From Effrenium voratum (taxonomy: Eukaryota > Sar > Dinophyceae > Suessiales > Symbiodiniaceae), in assembly GCA_963377175.1 (NCBI GenBank), contig CAUJNA010000577.1, positions 131,070 to 195,069 of the forward strand: a DNA stretch of 64,000 bases, read 5' to 3'. Shown here in pieces: positions 1-11,949 of this stretch; the stretch's first letter is position 1, and every line of letters starts with the position of its first letter. The translations under genes and the position numbers were made by a program. The notes below the pieces were generated by a model that was given only the letters and a program-made list of their open reading frames with translations, was not told the DNA's origin and searched no databases.

Positions 1-3000
1 GCCAAGTCATAGCCAAGTCTCCACCACCTCAGTGCGGTTGTCGCGCCCCAAAAAAATAGGGCCCCTTCAAGAATACAACTAGAAAGGACCCGGGTAGATG
101 AAGAAACCTTCAACATGCAGCGGGCAAAGGTTTCTCATTTAAGGCAAAAGTCTATCTTTTAACTGTTTCTTTGGTGCCGCGAACCCCAAAGCAAGTCGGG
201 GTATGGAGAACCTGGGTTCTCCATATTGAGAAGTCACCTTTGGAGCCTCGCAATAACAATCCGGAAAACCAAAAATCCATTTTGCAGGGCCCTAAAACAG
301 AGACAACCATAAAATCCCTTGCAACAATCTTGGAACCAAAACGTCGATGGGTGAGTGAGTACCCGAAATCGCCGAAATCGCCTGCAGGCTATGGCAACCT
401 CCACCTCCCGTGCAGTCCCCCTCAAACAAAGCATGCAAATCCCATGTTAAGCAAAAACTCATCTGGGTTGGAGTCTTCCTTTGGATCACGCATTTGCGCT
501 TCAGGTGTCACCTCGATCCACGCCCTGTCAACCTGCCAGAGTCGTCGAGTGCCCCCGTTGACCTCCACAGAAAAGTTGGAGCAGTCTCAAAGCCCCGACA
601 GTCGGCAAACCCCGCGTCAGTCCGGGAACTTGCGCCAACCCGATGTTTTGAAGGAAGCCCGATCTTCCAGGAGTCCACCCAGAACCATTGTCTTTTAAAC
701 AAAAAGGGAATCGATGGACTAGGAAATGGAACAAAGCCAATCGAAGCCAGTGGAACCCATCTACTTCTAGCCAAGCTGACCGTATCAAAAGGACGAGGCA
801 CAAAGACGAACTCGTTCTCCAGCGCCTGCTTGGCCTCGATGTCACGCCGCCTCGGGATGCGCGAGGCGAGGTGTGCTGCGCACGGCAGATGAGTCGATGA
901 GGGCGAAGGGCCGCAAATGAGAAGACCGGAGCCCTTGATCAATGATGCTGGGCTCCCAATGATGCTGGGTCCTGGTGAATAACCCTCCACGGTCTTTTTG
1001 GAGGAGGTTCCTTTGTTACAGGGAAACTCCACTGATTACTAACTGGTGGGTTCATTAATCAACTGGGGCCTTGGGGGAGTGCTGCATGAAGCTTCAAAAC
1101 TGTGCGCGTCACAAAGAAAGCTTGGTGCTAAAGGGGTCTACCAAGACCAAGTCTGCCTCAAACCAATGGCAGATCAAGAACCGCTCTCTGACTCTCCCCT
1201 GACCTTCATCCACCCCAAGCTGTAATCACGTCGGGTCAGCATTCCCCATGTTTTCCCCTTTCCCTTAGATTCTAAAACATCAGCTTTGGGTCCCTTTCCC
1301 AAACAGAGCCCTCCTTGGAAAACAGATGGATTTCCCCAGATGATTGAACCAGGCAACCCAGGAATCGCCCTCTATTTCTTGACCAAAACCAAAACCCGGC
1401 CACCCATGATGAGCGCTTCCCTTTGGGGGCAGCTTCCAGCAACTCACCCAGCCCAGACCCTCCATATTTTACCCACCAAAAAGGACACCCAGAGAGGCTT
1501 CCCAAGCAGAGCCCTGGAAGCGGCAGAGCCCTGCCCTTCCGGTCCAAGGAACTCCTCCGCCTGCGTCAGCTCCATCTCCACCCCGATGATCAGCTCCACC
1601 TGCTCGAAGACCTCCCAAGCTTCGGCCGGCCGAGCGCCGAGAGCCCGGCTCGCCTCTTTCGTCGGGATTGTTTTTCTTTGGGGAGAGCAAAAAGGCACGG
1701 GGCGCCGGCGGCCCCAAAATGGCACCACGGCGAGGAACAAAACGGCCACTAAATGGTTTCCGATTTGAGGGCATCTGAAAGAATGTTCAGGGGCGCGGGG
1801 AAGTCACTCACAAATTGAGCGCCAAAACTGAGCGACTTGGTCGCTGGTGGCTCGCGTACTGCAAGGAACCACCTCAAGTGGTTGGTGGACAAGAATCCCC
1901 TTCATCTCTACCAAAGTGTCCTTTTGGAGACATTCAGATTGGAAACGTCGGGTCTTGCCTAGAAATGGTGCAAAGGACCCAAAGGAAGACAAAAAAATGA
2001 TTTGGGATATCTCAGGAATCTCTGAAATCTCAAGGAAGAATCAAGGCAGGCGAAAAATGAATTTCAGGGGTCAAAGGAATGCTTTTGACTCCAAGGGTCC
2101 AACTCAAAGATACTCGAACCGACGGGTTGGCGTGTCTCGATGACCTGAAAACCAACAAAAAAACAGGGCCAAAGCAGACCTCCCTTGAAGGCAGGCACCC
2201 GAAACCAAAAGATGACCCGAAACCGGTTAGAATCTCAGAAACCTGTTGATTGATTCATCCAGTGTTCCCACTTGTCAAAAATGTGTGTGTGTGTGTGGGG
2301 GGGGTGGTAGCGTCCCAGTGCGATCTGCCAGGTACTAGAAAGCACTCTGAGATGCAGGGAACTCCACCGGGTTCGAAGCAACTTGAAGGAACCCCTTCCT
2401 TCAAGCGGAAGTGTCGCAAAGCTTTGCGCTCTTGGAAACCTCTCAGCGTATGACTTCAAGTCAATTCCCATGACTACATTCGCCACTTTGAAAGGTCCCG
2501 ATTGTCATAGTGTCACACACGGCCCGGAGACAATGATCTCCGGACAAAGAGCAAAGGCTTGAACTCGAACCAAGCCGGTTCACGTATTTGGGTTCTGATG
2601 GGATTTCAAGGCTTCGGTGGGCCGAAGTTGCCAGGATTCCAGGCTTTCAATTGGGTCCCTCGAGACCCAAAGCCATCACGCCGTCCCAATCTCAAGACCA
2701 GCCTTGGTCATGATCTCATGCCTCGCTCTGACGAACTTCTCCTCGAAACGGCCAGCCAAGGTCGGCTTCAACCAGTTCAAAACAACCATCTCGTAACTGG
2801 TTGAGAGCCGTAACTTTCTCAATGTCCGAAACCAGCTGGCTCAAGCCAGAAGAAAAAAATAAAAAAATAAAAGGCTCCAATCGTCTCGTCCAGCTTAAGA
2901 GAAACTCACCACGGAACTTGCAGACCCCCACTGTGCGAGAGGCAAACCTGGGGGCATTGGCCACCAGAAAGAAACTGCATGTGTATCTGTGTGTGCCCAT

Positions 3001-3113
3001 GGGTCAAAACCCAATTCGGTTAGCCCCCAGTGAACATCCGATTCAATCCAACCACTACAATAGGTTCTAAGATGGGTGGTGCACCTATCCCAAAATGCTA
3101 CCATTGGTTTTGA
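3001..3113 (+). repeat. MITE-like element, family 1 (diverged copy)
   Basis: Begins GGGTCAAAACCC and ends in a degraded GGTTTTGA. The body shares TAGGTTCTAA.ATGGGTGGTGCACCTA with the copies at 5872, 14044 and 15943. Non-coding. Confidence 0.6.
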
Positions 3114-3123
3114 AGCATAGGCC

Positions 3124-3167
3124 GTATGTATATATACATGTATATATATATATATATATGTATGTAT
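3124..3167. repeat. TA/TG microsatellite
   Basis: Alternating TATA/TATG dinucleotides. Simple repeat, no coding value. Confidence 0.9.
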
Positions 3168-5871
3168 TACATAGCTCTTCCCCATCTTCCCCGGCGCACT
3201 TTGGCCCATTGAAATGCACATAGGAAGCAAAAACACAACACACAAAAAAGATCGATCCTGGCTCATATGGGTCACAATTAAACCCGGAATTCGACCGAAG
3301 GCGGAGAAAAAAAAAAAAACATGTTTCCATTAGGGAAACCCATTTTGGAGTTACCCTATGCTTCACCACAGCCATATTTCGTCCTGCCATATACTATAGA
3401 GGGCTCAGGAGCCCCTAGGAGACCAAAGAGCAAAAAACAGGTTCTGTCTCATATGCAGTCTTCCAAAACATCTCCTCAATGGCACCAATGGCTTACCCCA
3501 CAGAAGGACCCCTCTGCTCCCCACAGGGACCCATGGCTCAGCGGCCTCGAAGTCCATCCACAGCCGGTCGAAGAGCTCGATGTCCTCCTTGAGCTCCGCT
3601 TTGAAGCGTGGAAGGCCCGTGGCAAAGTCGTCCTGTCGGTTTTTCGACCGGGAGGGATGACCGAATGACTGAGACCCTTTCAGGAGTCCCTTCAAAAAAG
3701 ATGTCTGGTGGAGTAAAGAGGGTTGATTACTCACCGATAGAAAGAGTCCCAACAAAATCCATCTTTGAAAAAAAAAAGTGAGTTTAGGGGTAATGTCCAA
3801 TCTCACCGGTACCTTTAAAGCAGTGGCTGTTTCTCCGCGAGGTCATTGATCCCCCGTCACCTCGGAAGGGTCCAGCCATCGCAGCCCCTTCCCAAGCCCC
3901 AGGTTTTGAGCCCTCGTCGCCTTGAGCCTGGGCTCGATCTCGCTGGCGATCTTCGTCATGGTGCTGTCCACCTCCTTCAAGAAGGCCTCCTGAGAGACCG
4001 AAGCCAGCCGAGAATGGGCTTGCGAAGGCAAGCGGAAAGCAGCTTCTGGCTGAGGCCAGGGCGGCAAAGCAAACAAACAAATTTTGTCTTGGGGGTGGGG
4101 GGCGGGTGGTTGATTGAGTATGGTTCTACTCGAAAGGGGAGCCAATGATTTTGGGCCCAGAAATGATTTTAATCATGCTAAAAAAGGACAAGGACCCCAC
4201 AATGGTTGGGTCAGCTTTGGTCGTTTTCCAAACGCTGACGCCAAATCTGGAGCCGAGCGTACCAAGCGAAAGGGTCCCGTTCGCTGACACTGGGCCGTCC
4301 GCAAACCATTTGAGGACAAGTGGACTTCCCAAAATTGTAAAGGATTTAAGTCTGTGGTTAACTCAAAAGTGCAGTAGGGGCCCGTCGTGACATGCGGGTG
4401 TCTTGCTTGGACTCGGGACTCTCTTGGGGGTTCTGTAGAGGGGAAACCAAAGAGAAACCGATGCCAAATCTTGAATTTGGAACCTCGCGCCAGTCAAATG
4501 ACATTGGATGTGGGTGATTTTGAAGAAATTACAACCCAACATCTCAACGACCAAAGTTCAGGAAAGTTGAACTGAGCCCTGTGGTCAGAATCCAGACGTG
4601 CCGAGAGATAACACGAAAGAGCCAATTGGGCCGTGCCGCCGCGGCCAGCTTGATCTCATCCGGGTAGGTATGCAGCATTCCATTGAATGTCCTGAGACCG
4701 GTCCGTCAGGAAATCAATCGGTAGCCTTCCATCCCCCAAACAAGAATACTCGGTCTTGTGTTGCCTTGGTACCCTCTTAAGCGCTTGGGTGCTTGGGGTC
4801 GACAACATTGCGTTGTAGGGTCCCTGATTCCCTGCTGCCTCCAAACTGGTAGCTGCCAAACCCTTTGCCGGCCTGGGTCTTGGCAAAAATGTGTTACAAG
4901 ATGAAAGCCGAGTCCAACCCCCGGAGCCGCGGAAACCAGAAGCAACAAACCAGCTGCAAGCTCTAACCCAGACCTGAAGGGTTCGATCTCCAGGCCCATG
5001 CCGAAACGCCGCAAGAGCTCATGCACTTCAACTGGTAAGTTGGATGTTTGACACCAAACCAAACCACGACCCGACAACCAGAATTGGCATCGGTCTCCCG
5101 ATAAAGTGCTTTCGAAACCCATTTGAAAGGTAGCGCCCAGTAGGAATTAAGCCTTTCTAGTGAATGACTATTTGGGTAATGTGTCAAAATAATGGGACCT
5201 CAATATGGTGGACACGGATCCCTTTTGGCTGCATTTCAACGGCAGAAAGGAAACTTATCTGGTCTTGGCCTTGTCTTCGTCGTTTTTGCTTTTCCGGCTG
5301 CGGGGGGGGGGGGGGGTGTTGGGGCACCCAGATAGGCGAGCGGCACGCCGGGCTTCTCCTGCGCTTCCCGAGCCTCGGGGGGGCTGAGGGTCTGACTCGC
5401 CCCGGGGAACGAACCCGGGGAACGAACCCGTTGAAAGGCAGTCAGAAGGCCAAAATCGGGGATCTGGACCCCAAAATGGGGGTCAGGTTTTCTTTTGGGG
5501 GTAACCGAAAGATTGGTTGCCCTGGTAGATGGAAACTAAAACCACCGGTGCCCTGGTGGTGAAACATGTTGACCCATACCCAGCTGAAGAAGGCAAAGGC
5601 TGATCTTTGATCAGTTGGGTTGCAACTCAAAAAATAGAAACGTGTCAGACGAAATGAAAAGAGAAGTTCGCGGTTGAAAATTTGCTGACCTTTTCGAACT
5701 CCCCAAAAATTGGGTGCCCTCAACAAGGACACCCCTGAGAAATGCTTCAAGTTGGAATGCTTTCTGGTACATGTTTTCAACCATCTGCAAACAGAGCCTC
5801 GATGTGCGATTGTCCTATTGCCGTTTGGAAGGAGGAAAGTTGTAAAAAGGTTGGAAACAACATGTGGCCAT

Positions 5872-5963
5872 GGGTGAAAATCCCGTACCCCCGGTGAACA
5901 TCCCAATCCCCACTAGAATAGACGGTGCACCTACCCAAAAATGGTACCATTGGTTTTGACCCA
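5872..5963 (+). repeat. MITE-like element, family 1
   Basis: Starts GGGTGAAAATCCCGTACC and ends GGTTTTGACCCAC, so the two ends are inverted complements. The internal GTGAACATCCCAATCC and GGTGCACCTACC are shared with the copy at 15943. Confidence 0.7.
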
Positions 5964-6279
5964 CCACCATGTGGTCTGTCACACCTCGAAGGCGGTCTCG
6001 TACTTTTTCCATTGTGAACTCATTGGACAGTCGAAGGCCATGTCCCCATGGAGCCAGGGAACAGCTGTCGCGACCCGTGGCGTCCACGGGTGACTCCCTT
6101 CAAAAGGAAAGTCCCCCCTCGAGGGCCTCTGTACTTCCATGCGTGAGAGAGTACCTTGCAGATGGGTTGACTCAAGTGCTGTGTTCCCATTCGTTGATCC
6201 GGCACGAAGACTCCCACTGGAAACCCTGGTGAGCCACCTTTGCAGGCTCGTACTTGAAAGAAAGGTAGGTCAGGAAGTT

Positions 6280-6400
6280 TAATGCTGACCCCGCATTCAC
6301 CAACCCCAGTTTATTAATAGGGAAAGTGTTGATTCCCCACTAAACCCAGGGACACCCCCCTATTACTAAACTGTGGTTGATTAATATGGGGTCAGCATTA
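6280..6400. repeat. MITE-like element, family 2, 13-bp perfect TIRs
   Basis: The left end TAATGCTGACCCC is the exact inverted complement of the right end GGGGTCAGCATTA, 121 bp apart. A subterminal TTTATTAATAGG / TTACTAAACTG also pairs imperfectly. Related degenerate sequence lies near 930-1075 and 7765-7860. Non-coding, probably a non-autonomous DNA element. Confidence 0.7.
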
Positions 6401-6926
6401 TGGGCAATCCATGGTCCACACTCCAACAAGTCTACTGTTGTCACGGCATGGTTTGGGCGGGTAAGATACCGATTCCCCCAATCAAACTCACACATCTTTG
6501 TGTTGCATGGACGGTCAAACTTAAATGCTTCTGCACAAGGACATGGGCGACTTTTGAGTCCCCCGCTTTTCCTGTCCCTCCCAAATGGGTCCCGACCTGC
6601 AGCTTGACTGAACCTCTTTTGTAGGTTCCAGAAGAAACGTGGCAGAGGAAACGCCACTGGACGGCCGCGCCTGTCTGATGACGTTTACATCGAAGCCAGT
6701 GGGGAAGAACTGAGGTGTCGGAGAAAGAAACCTGGCGTGCGCGGCCACGAGCTCGGCTGAGAGCCCTTGGTCCTGGTCCATTTCAGGCCAGATGTAGGGT
6801 TGGCCTCTTCTCGCTTCGGCAGCGCTGTATGGGTATGAATCAAAAGAGGGGTACTCCGAAATCAAGCTGGAAAGGGTAGAAAACACGCCCACGAACTTGC
6901 ACGCGCAGACAGCACGCACCCACCCA

Positions 6927-7072
6927 CAACCACAACCACAACCACAACCACACCCCACACAGACAGACACACACAAACAATCAAAGAAACAAACACAAAC
7001 ACAAACACAAACACAAACACAAACACACAGACACAGACACAGACACAGACACAGACACAGACACAGACACAG

Positions 7073-7149
<77 letters not shown>

Positions 7150-7286
7150 GCCAGCCAGACACAGACACACAGACACACAGACACACAGACACACAGACAC
7201 GCAGACACGCAGACACACACAGACACACAGACACACAGACATACAGACAGACACACAGACACACAGACACACAGACACACAGACAC

Positions 7287-7323
<37 letters not shown>

Positions 7324-7479
7324 TAGACAGACAGACAGCCAGCCAGCCAGCCAGCCAGACAGACAGACAGACAGACAGACACAGACACACAGACACACAG
7401 ACACACAGACACACAGACACACAGACACACAGACACACAGACACACAGACACACAGACACACAGACACACAGACACACA
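6927..7479. repeat. ACAG / AC microsatellite block, about 550 bp
   Basis: Long runs of ACAC, ACAG and CACAGACA units. All long reading frames across it on both strands are artefacts of the tetranucleotide repeat. Confidence 0.97.
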
Positions 7480-8606
7480 AGCGCTGTATACCTCTCTCAG
7501 CCCTGCCTGTGAAAGTAGTTGAAGCGATAGTCCTCTCGCAATCATCGGCTTTCGCTGATCGGACATTCAAAAAAATGCCTCACCACTCAAATGGTCCAAA
7601 GGAAACGCTGAGGTTAGCCTGCACTTAACTCTAACATGCAACCCAACAAACCATCATGGCCAACGGAATCTCCTTCTCTGACCCCACTTTTTGGGCATAT
7701 GTGAAGTTTGCCACTTCGCTATGAGCAAAACATATGGCTCAGCTGCACTCCAGACTTCCCCTGAAAATAATGTTGACCTAGGATTCGGACTGAATCCCCA
7801 CTAAAAGGGGACACCCTCCTATTAATCAACCAGGGGTTCTACTTGAAGCGGGGTTAACCTTATCAACCACCAGCCTTTCCATGCGCTTGCTGCGCAAAAG
7901 CATTTCACAACACCCAAGGTCCTTGTTGGAGTTCACGCCAAGGTACTCGGCCAAGAGCCCCACCATGTTCAGAAAGCGGGCCACCTGCGGCCGAAGATCC
8001 CGAAGATCCCAAACCTCCTTGGACGCCGAAACGCCCAAAAGACACTTTGGTTTCTTGGGCTCCAGCCTTGAGCCCTAAATCTTTTTTGGGGTGTTCGGCG
8101 ACGCGGGGCGCAGCCCCGGGAACTGGAGCCATGGTCAGAAATCAGGAGCTCCGCTGTTTGCCGAGGCTGGAAAAGGGACATGAGACATGTTGAAACTGGA
8201 GGGCTCTAAACGGGGATTCGCAAACGGGCAACCATGGGCCTGCCAAAGCCATGAGTGAACCTGGACCTGATGGCTGCCCCATGCAACGAGCCTTGTGAAA
8301 AGGTGAGAAAGTCAAAGTTGAGAAACCAAAGCAGTTGTGGGTGTTCCCTGTCAGTTGTTGTGAGCACGTCCGTTGGCTTACCGGACGGCTTCCCCTCCTC
8401 AGAAAGAAAAACGAGTCGATCGCCGGAGCTGTCTGCTCAAAAACGAGTCGAGTGCTCTGCCTGCTGGCAACCTTTTTGCCGCGCGCCCAGTCATGTGCGC
8501 CCCATGCGGGGGTTTCCCATGTCACTCACGTAACCTCGAAACTCCTCACGCATGTTGTGTTCACTCGACCAACATCACATTTGTTGGTCGACAAAAGGAA
8601 CAAACC

Positions 8607-8840
8607 TCACACGGGCTTCGCGACCTTCCGCTTCTCCTTCTGCCCGGTCAGCGGGCACTTCATGAACTGCCAGCTGATCGGCGCCAGCGTCACCCCCGCG
8701 GCGCTGCGGGCCGAGATCACGCCCAACTCCTCCGCCACCGCGGTGGTCAGCACGTAGGAGCGGTGGTCCCCCGTGCCGAGGACCCGGGCGCGCACGAAGT
8801 CGCCGGTGCGGAAGCAATCCGGCATCTGCAGCTTGTCCAC
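8607..8840 (-). CDS. CSL4: Exosome cap subunit CSL4, exon 3 (C-terminal)
   Basis: Last exon of a CSL4/EXOSC1-like protein, a cap subunit of the RNA exosome that helps thread RNA to the exonucleases. Visible are FRTGDFVRARVLG, YVLTTAVAEELGVI and LAPISWQFMKCPLTG, which match the conserved end of the family including the cysteine of the C-terminal zinc-ribbon-like part. The minus-strand 3' splice site is CAG at 8843-8841, and the frame ends KVAKPV-stop at 8607. It supplies about 77 of an estimated 180 residues; human CSL4 is 195. Confidence 0.85.
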   Translation of the reverse strand: MDKLQMPDCFRTGDFVRARVLGTGDHRSYVLTTAVAEELGVISARSAAGVTLAPISWQFMKCPLTGQKEKRKVAKPV

Positions 8841-9189
8841 CTGGCTGTGGGTCAAAATGAAACCACCCATTACACCACAGAGTTCCCTGGTCAAAATTTT
8901 CAACCGCCAATTGCACCGCAGGAATTTTAGTCCAAAGGGTCAGTTCATCAGCTTCAACAAAGACCCAGAGCTTATGCTTTTCCCTGGGATCCAGTGCCAG
9001 GGTCCCCTTTCTTCTTTGGGAACGTGAGTCATCAAAACCCGGTAGTAAAATGGTCTACCATGTATAGAATTAACAAGGCGGAGATCCGCAGCTAAAAAAA
9101 GGGCACGGGGATTTTCCCTTACCTTCATCTACCCGGATTTTCAGCAAGTGACTCATGTCCCGGGCGTCCCGGGCGTGGGCGCGGCCTCG

Positions 9190-9356
9190 AAGAAGCGCAC
9201 GTCCTGCTTCCGGATCACCCCCCGGAACTTCTCCGCGAGCGGCAGATCCCCCACCGCCACGATGAGGCACTCCGCGCGGTCCGAGGCCAGGCGCACCACG
9301 CGCGCCACCACCGTGGAACCCAAGGAGGGCAGTAGACTCTGCTCCTCTGGGAGCAC
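9190..9356 (-). CDS. CSL4: Exosome cap subunit CSL4, exon 2 (S1 domain)
   Basis: Middle exon. It follows a TTTGCAG acceptor at 9363-9357 and reads LPSLGSTVVARVVRL, then VAVGDLPLAEKFRG and VIRKQDVRFFEA, the S1-type RNA-binding segment of CSL4. The 5' splice site is uncertain. The frame hits a stop before the good-looking GTAAGG donor at 9122-9117, so either a GC donor near GAG|GC at about 9190 is used (non-canonical donors are known in dinoflagellates) or there is a one-base error. The reading joins exon 3 at VDKLQMPDCF. Confidence 0.8.
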
Positions 9357-9700
9357 CTGCAAATGGGTCGAGATTTAATTTGGGATTTTTTTTTGTTTTC
9401 CGTCCTGGCTACTAAAATGCTGTAATTTACAGCATTTTCTCGCGAAATGTACGTATTTTACGCTAGGCCGTCAACATCATCAGCATCGTTTTCAACATCC
9501 CCCGCATGTCCAGCCAACATCGCCAGCATCACCAGCAAATTGGGGATGCCCCCCCCCATGATGATTGAAAAAGTAATGATTCAACTGGAGGCGCGGGGGT
9601 GTTGGGGCGGGCGGCAGCCCCCCCATGATGATCGAAAAAGTGATGATTCAATCAGGGGCAAAGAGTCTAAAAATAGCGGGGGGGTTGGGGGGGGCGGCAG

Positions 9701-11036
9701 GGTCTGCTTTTTGGTAAGACCTGTAAATTGTTGAAAATTTAGGGCCCCCAGTTTTCACCATGACCATGGGTCTGCTTTTTGGTAAGACCTGCAAATTGAT
9801 GAAAATTTAGGGCCCCCAGTTTTCACCATGACCATGGGTCTGCTTTTTGGTAAGACCTGCAAATTGTTGAAAATCTAGGGCCCCCAGTTTTCACCATGAC
9901 CATGGGTCTGCTTTTTGGTAAGAAAAATTTAGGGCCCCCAGTTTTCACCATGACCATGGGTCTGCTTTTTGGTAAGACCTGCAGATTGTTGAAAATTTGG
10001 GGCCCCCAGTTTTCACCATGACCATGGGTCTGCTTTTTGGTAAGACCTGCAGATTGTTGAAAATTTGGGGCCCCCAGTTTTCACCATGACCATGGGGCTG
10101 CTTTTTGGTAAGACCTGCAAATTGATGAAAATCTAGGGCCCCCAGTTTTCACCATGACCATGGGTCTGCTTTTTGGTAAGACCTGCAAATTGATGAAAAT
10201 TTAGGGCCCCCAGTTTTCACCATGACCATGGGTCTGCTTTTGGTATATAAGACCTGCAAATTGTTGAAAATGTTGGGGGCCCCGTTTTCACCATGACCAT
10301 GGGGCAGCTTTTTGGTAAGACTGAAAATGATGAAAATTTAGGGCCCCCAGTTTTCACCATGACCCTGGGTCTGCTTTTTGGTAAGACCTGTAAATTGTTG
10401 AAAATCTAGGGCCCCCAGTTTTCACCATGACCATGGGTCTGCTTTTTGGTAAGACCTGCAAATTGATGAAAATTTAGGGCCCCCAGCTTTCACCATGACC
10501 ATGGGTCTGCTTTTTGGTAAGACCTGCAAATTGCTGAAAATTTAGGGCCCCCAGTTTTCACCATGACCATGGGTCTGCTTTTTGGTAAGACCTGCAAATT
10601 GTTGAAAATTTAGGGCCCCCAGTTTTCACCATGACCATGGGTCTGCTTTTTGGTAAGACCTGTAAATTGTTGAAAATCTAGGGCCCCCAGTTTTCACCAT
10701 GACCATGGGTCTGCTTTTTGGTAAGACCTGCAAATTGATGAAAATTTAGGGCCCCCAGTTTNNNNNNNNNNNNNNNNNNNNNNNNNNNNNNNNNNNNNNN
10801 NNNNNNNNNNNNNNNNNNNNNNNNNNNNNNNNNNNNNNNNNNNNNNNNNNNNNNNNNNNNNGGTAAGACCTGCAAATTGTTGAAAATTTAGGGCCCCCAG
10901 TTTTCACCATGACCATGGGTCTGCTTTTTGGTAAGACCTGCAAATTGTTGAAAATTTAGGGACCCCAAATTTTCACCATGACCATGGGTCTGCTTTTTGG
11001 TAAGACCTGAAAATTGTTCAATATTTAGGGCCACCT
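9701..11036. repeat. 68-bp tandem array interrupted by a 100-N gap
   Basis: About 20 head-to-tail units of GGGCCCCCAGTTTTCACCAT ... GGTCTGCTTTTTGGTAAGACC ... TTGAAAATTTA with few substitutions. N positions 10762-10861 are a scaffold gap of nominal size inside the array, so the true copy number is unknown. It lies in CSL4 intron 1. Degenerate units recur at 13437-13770. Confidence 0.95.
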
Positions 11037-11041
11037 TTGTG

Positions 11042-11945
11042 GGAAATAACCCGTTCAATGGTGATTGCCAAACGTGGGATTCCCATCCCCATGAGTTCTG
11101 TATCACCGTGCAGGGATTTTTTCGCAGCAGAACCCCACAAAAACGGATGTCTTGGGCAAAATATGCGCACGCAAACCCAGTCCGTCTGCGTCTGCTGGGA
11201 GGTCTGTGTCTCCTGAGACGTCTGCGCCCAGCTGAGGCACATAGAGAACATCAAAAGGCCATGAACACTTCTTTAACAACCGGTTAGCACGAGGAACCCA
11301 AATGCGTCCCACTGATTTCCTGGCTGAAATATAAGAGGCCCAAAACGACATCTCCTGGCAGTTGAGCAATGGTGATTGCCAAACGTGTCCCCATGACTGC
11401 TTTATCACCGTGAAGGGATTCCTTCGCAGCAGAACCCCACAAACGGATGTCTTGGGCAAAATATGCGCGCGCAAACCCAGTCCGTCTGCAGGTCTGTGTC
11501 TTCTGAGAGGTCTGCGCCCGGCCGAGGCACATAGAGAACATCAAAAGGCCATGAACACTTCTTTAACAACCGGTTAGCACGAGGAACCCAAATGCGTCCC
11601 ACTGACTTCCTGGCTGAAAATATAAGAGGCCCAAAACGACATCTCCTGGCAGTTGAGCAATGGTGATTGCCAAACGTGTCCCCATGACTGCTTTATCACC
11701 GTGAAGGGATTCCTTCGCAGCAGAACCCCACAAACGGATGTCTTGGGCAAAATATGCGCGCGCAAACCCAGTCCGTCTGCAGGTCTGTGTCTTCTGAGAG
11801 GTCTGCGCCCGGCCGAGGCACATAGAGAACATCAAAAGGCCATGAACACTTCTTTAACAACCGGTTAGCACGAGGAACCCTAATGCGTCCCACTGACTTC
11901 CTGGCTGAAATAAAAGAGGCCCAAAACGAAATCTCCTGGCAGTTG
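11042..11945. repeat. Three copies of a roughly 291-bp tandem repeat
   Basis: Copies start at about 11055, 11366 and 11657 with GCAATGGTGATTGCCAAACG and end at CTGGCTGAAATATAAGAGGC. The second and third are nearly identical and the first is more diverged. All apparent ORFs here are repeated in each unit and have no family resemblance. Also within CSL4 intron 1. Confidence 0.9.
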
Positions 11946-11949
11946 GTTA

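Larger units (their letters stand above)
1..8560. other. Host non-coding DNA with minus-strand exon-like islands
   Basis: No continuous gene is visible. Short stretches read as protein-like on the minus strand with GC-rich third positions and could be exons of one or more unrecognised host genes: about 800-885, 1510-1660, 3535-3660, 3875-4045, 4945-5040, 5320-5390 and 7865-8030. The 3535-3660 piece reads FKAELKEDIELFDRLWMDF and the 7865-8030 piece reads LRPQVARFLNMVGLLAEYLG, both helical in character. I recognise neither. They share orientation with CSL4 downstream. The rest holds microsatellites and the inverted-repeat elements listed separately. The exon calls are inference without splice proof. 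Confidence 0.35.

Noticed and set aside
6521..7628. ORFs up to 349 codons on both strands
   Set aside because: They are translations of the ACAG/AC microsatellite (Cys/Val or Thr/His/Asp repeats).
10678..10943. 65-residue ORFs spanning the N gap
   Set aside because: Translated through unknown bases inside a tandem repeat.
9701..11036. CRISPR-like array
   Set aside because: Units are contiguous tandem repeats with no unique spacers, and the context is a eukaryotic intron.
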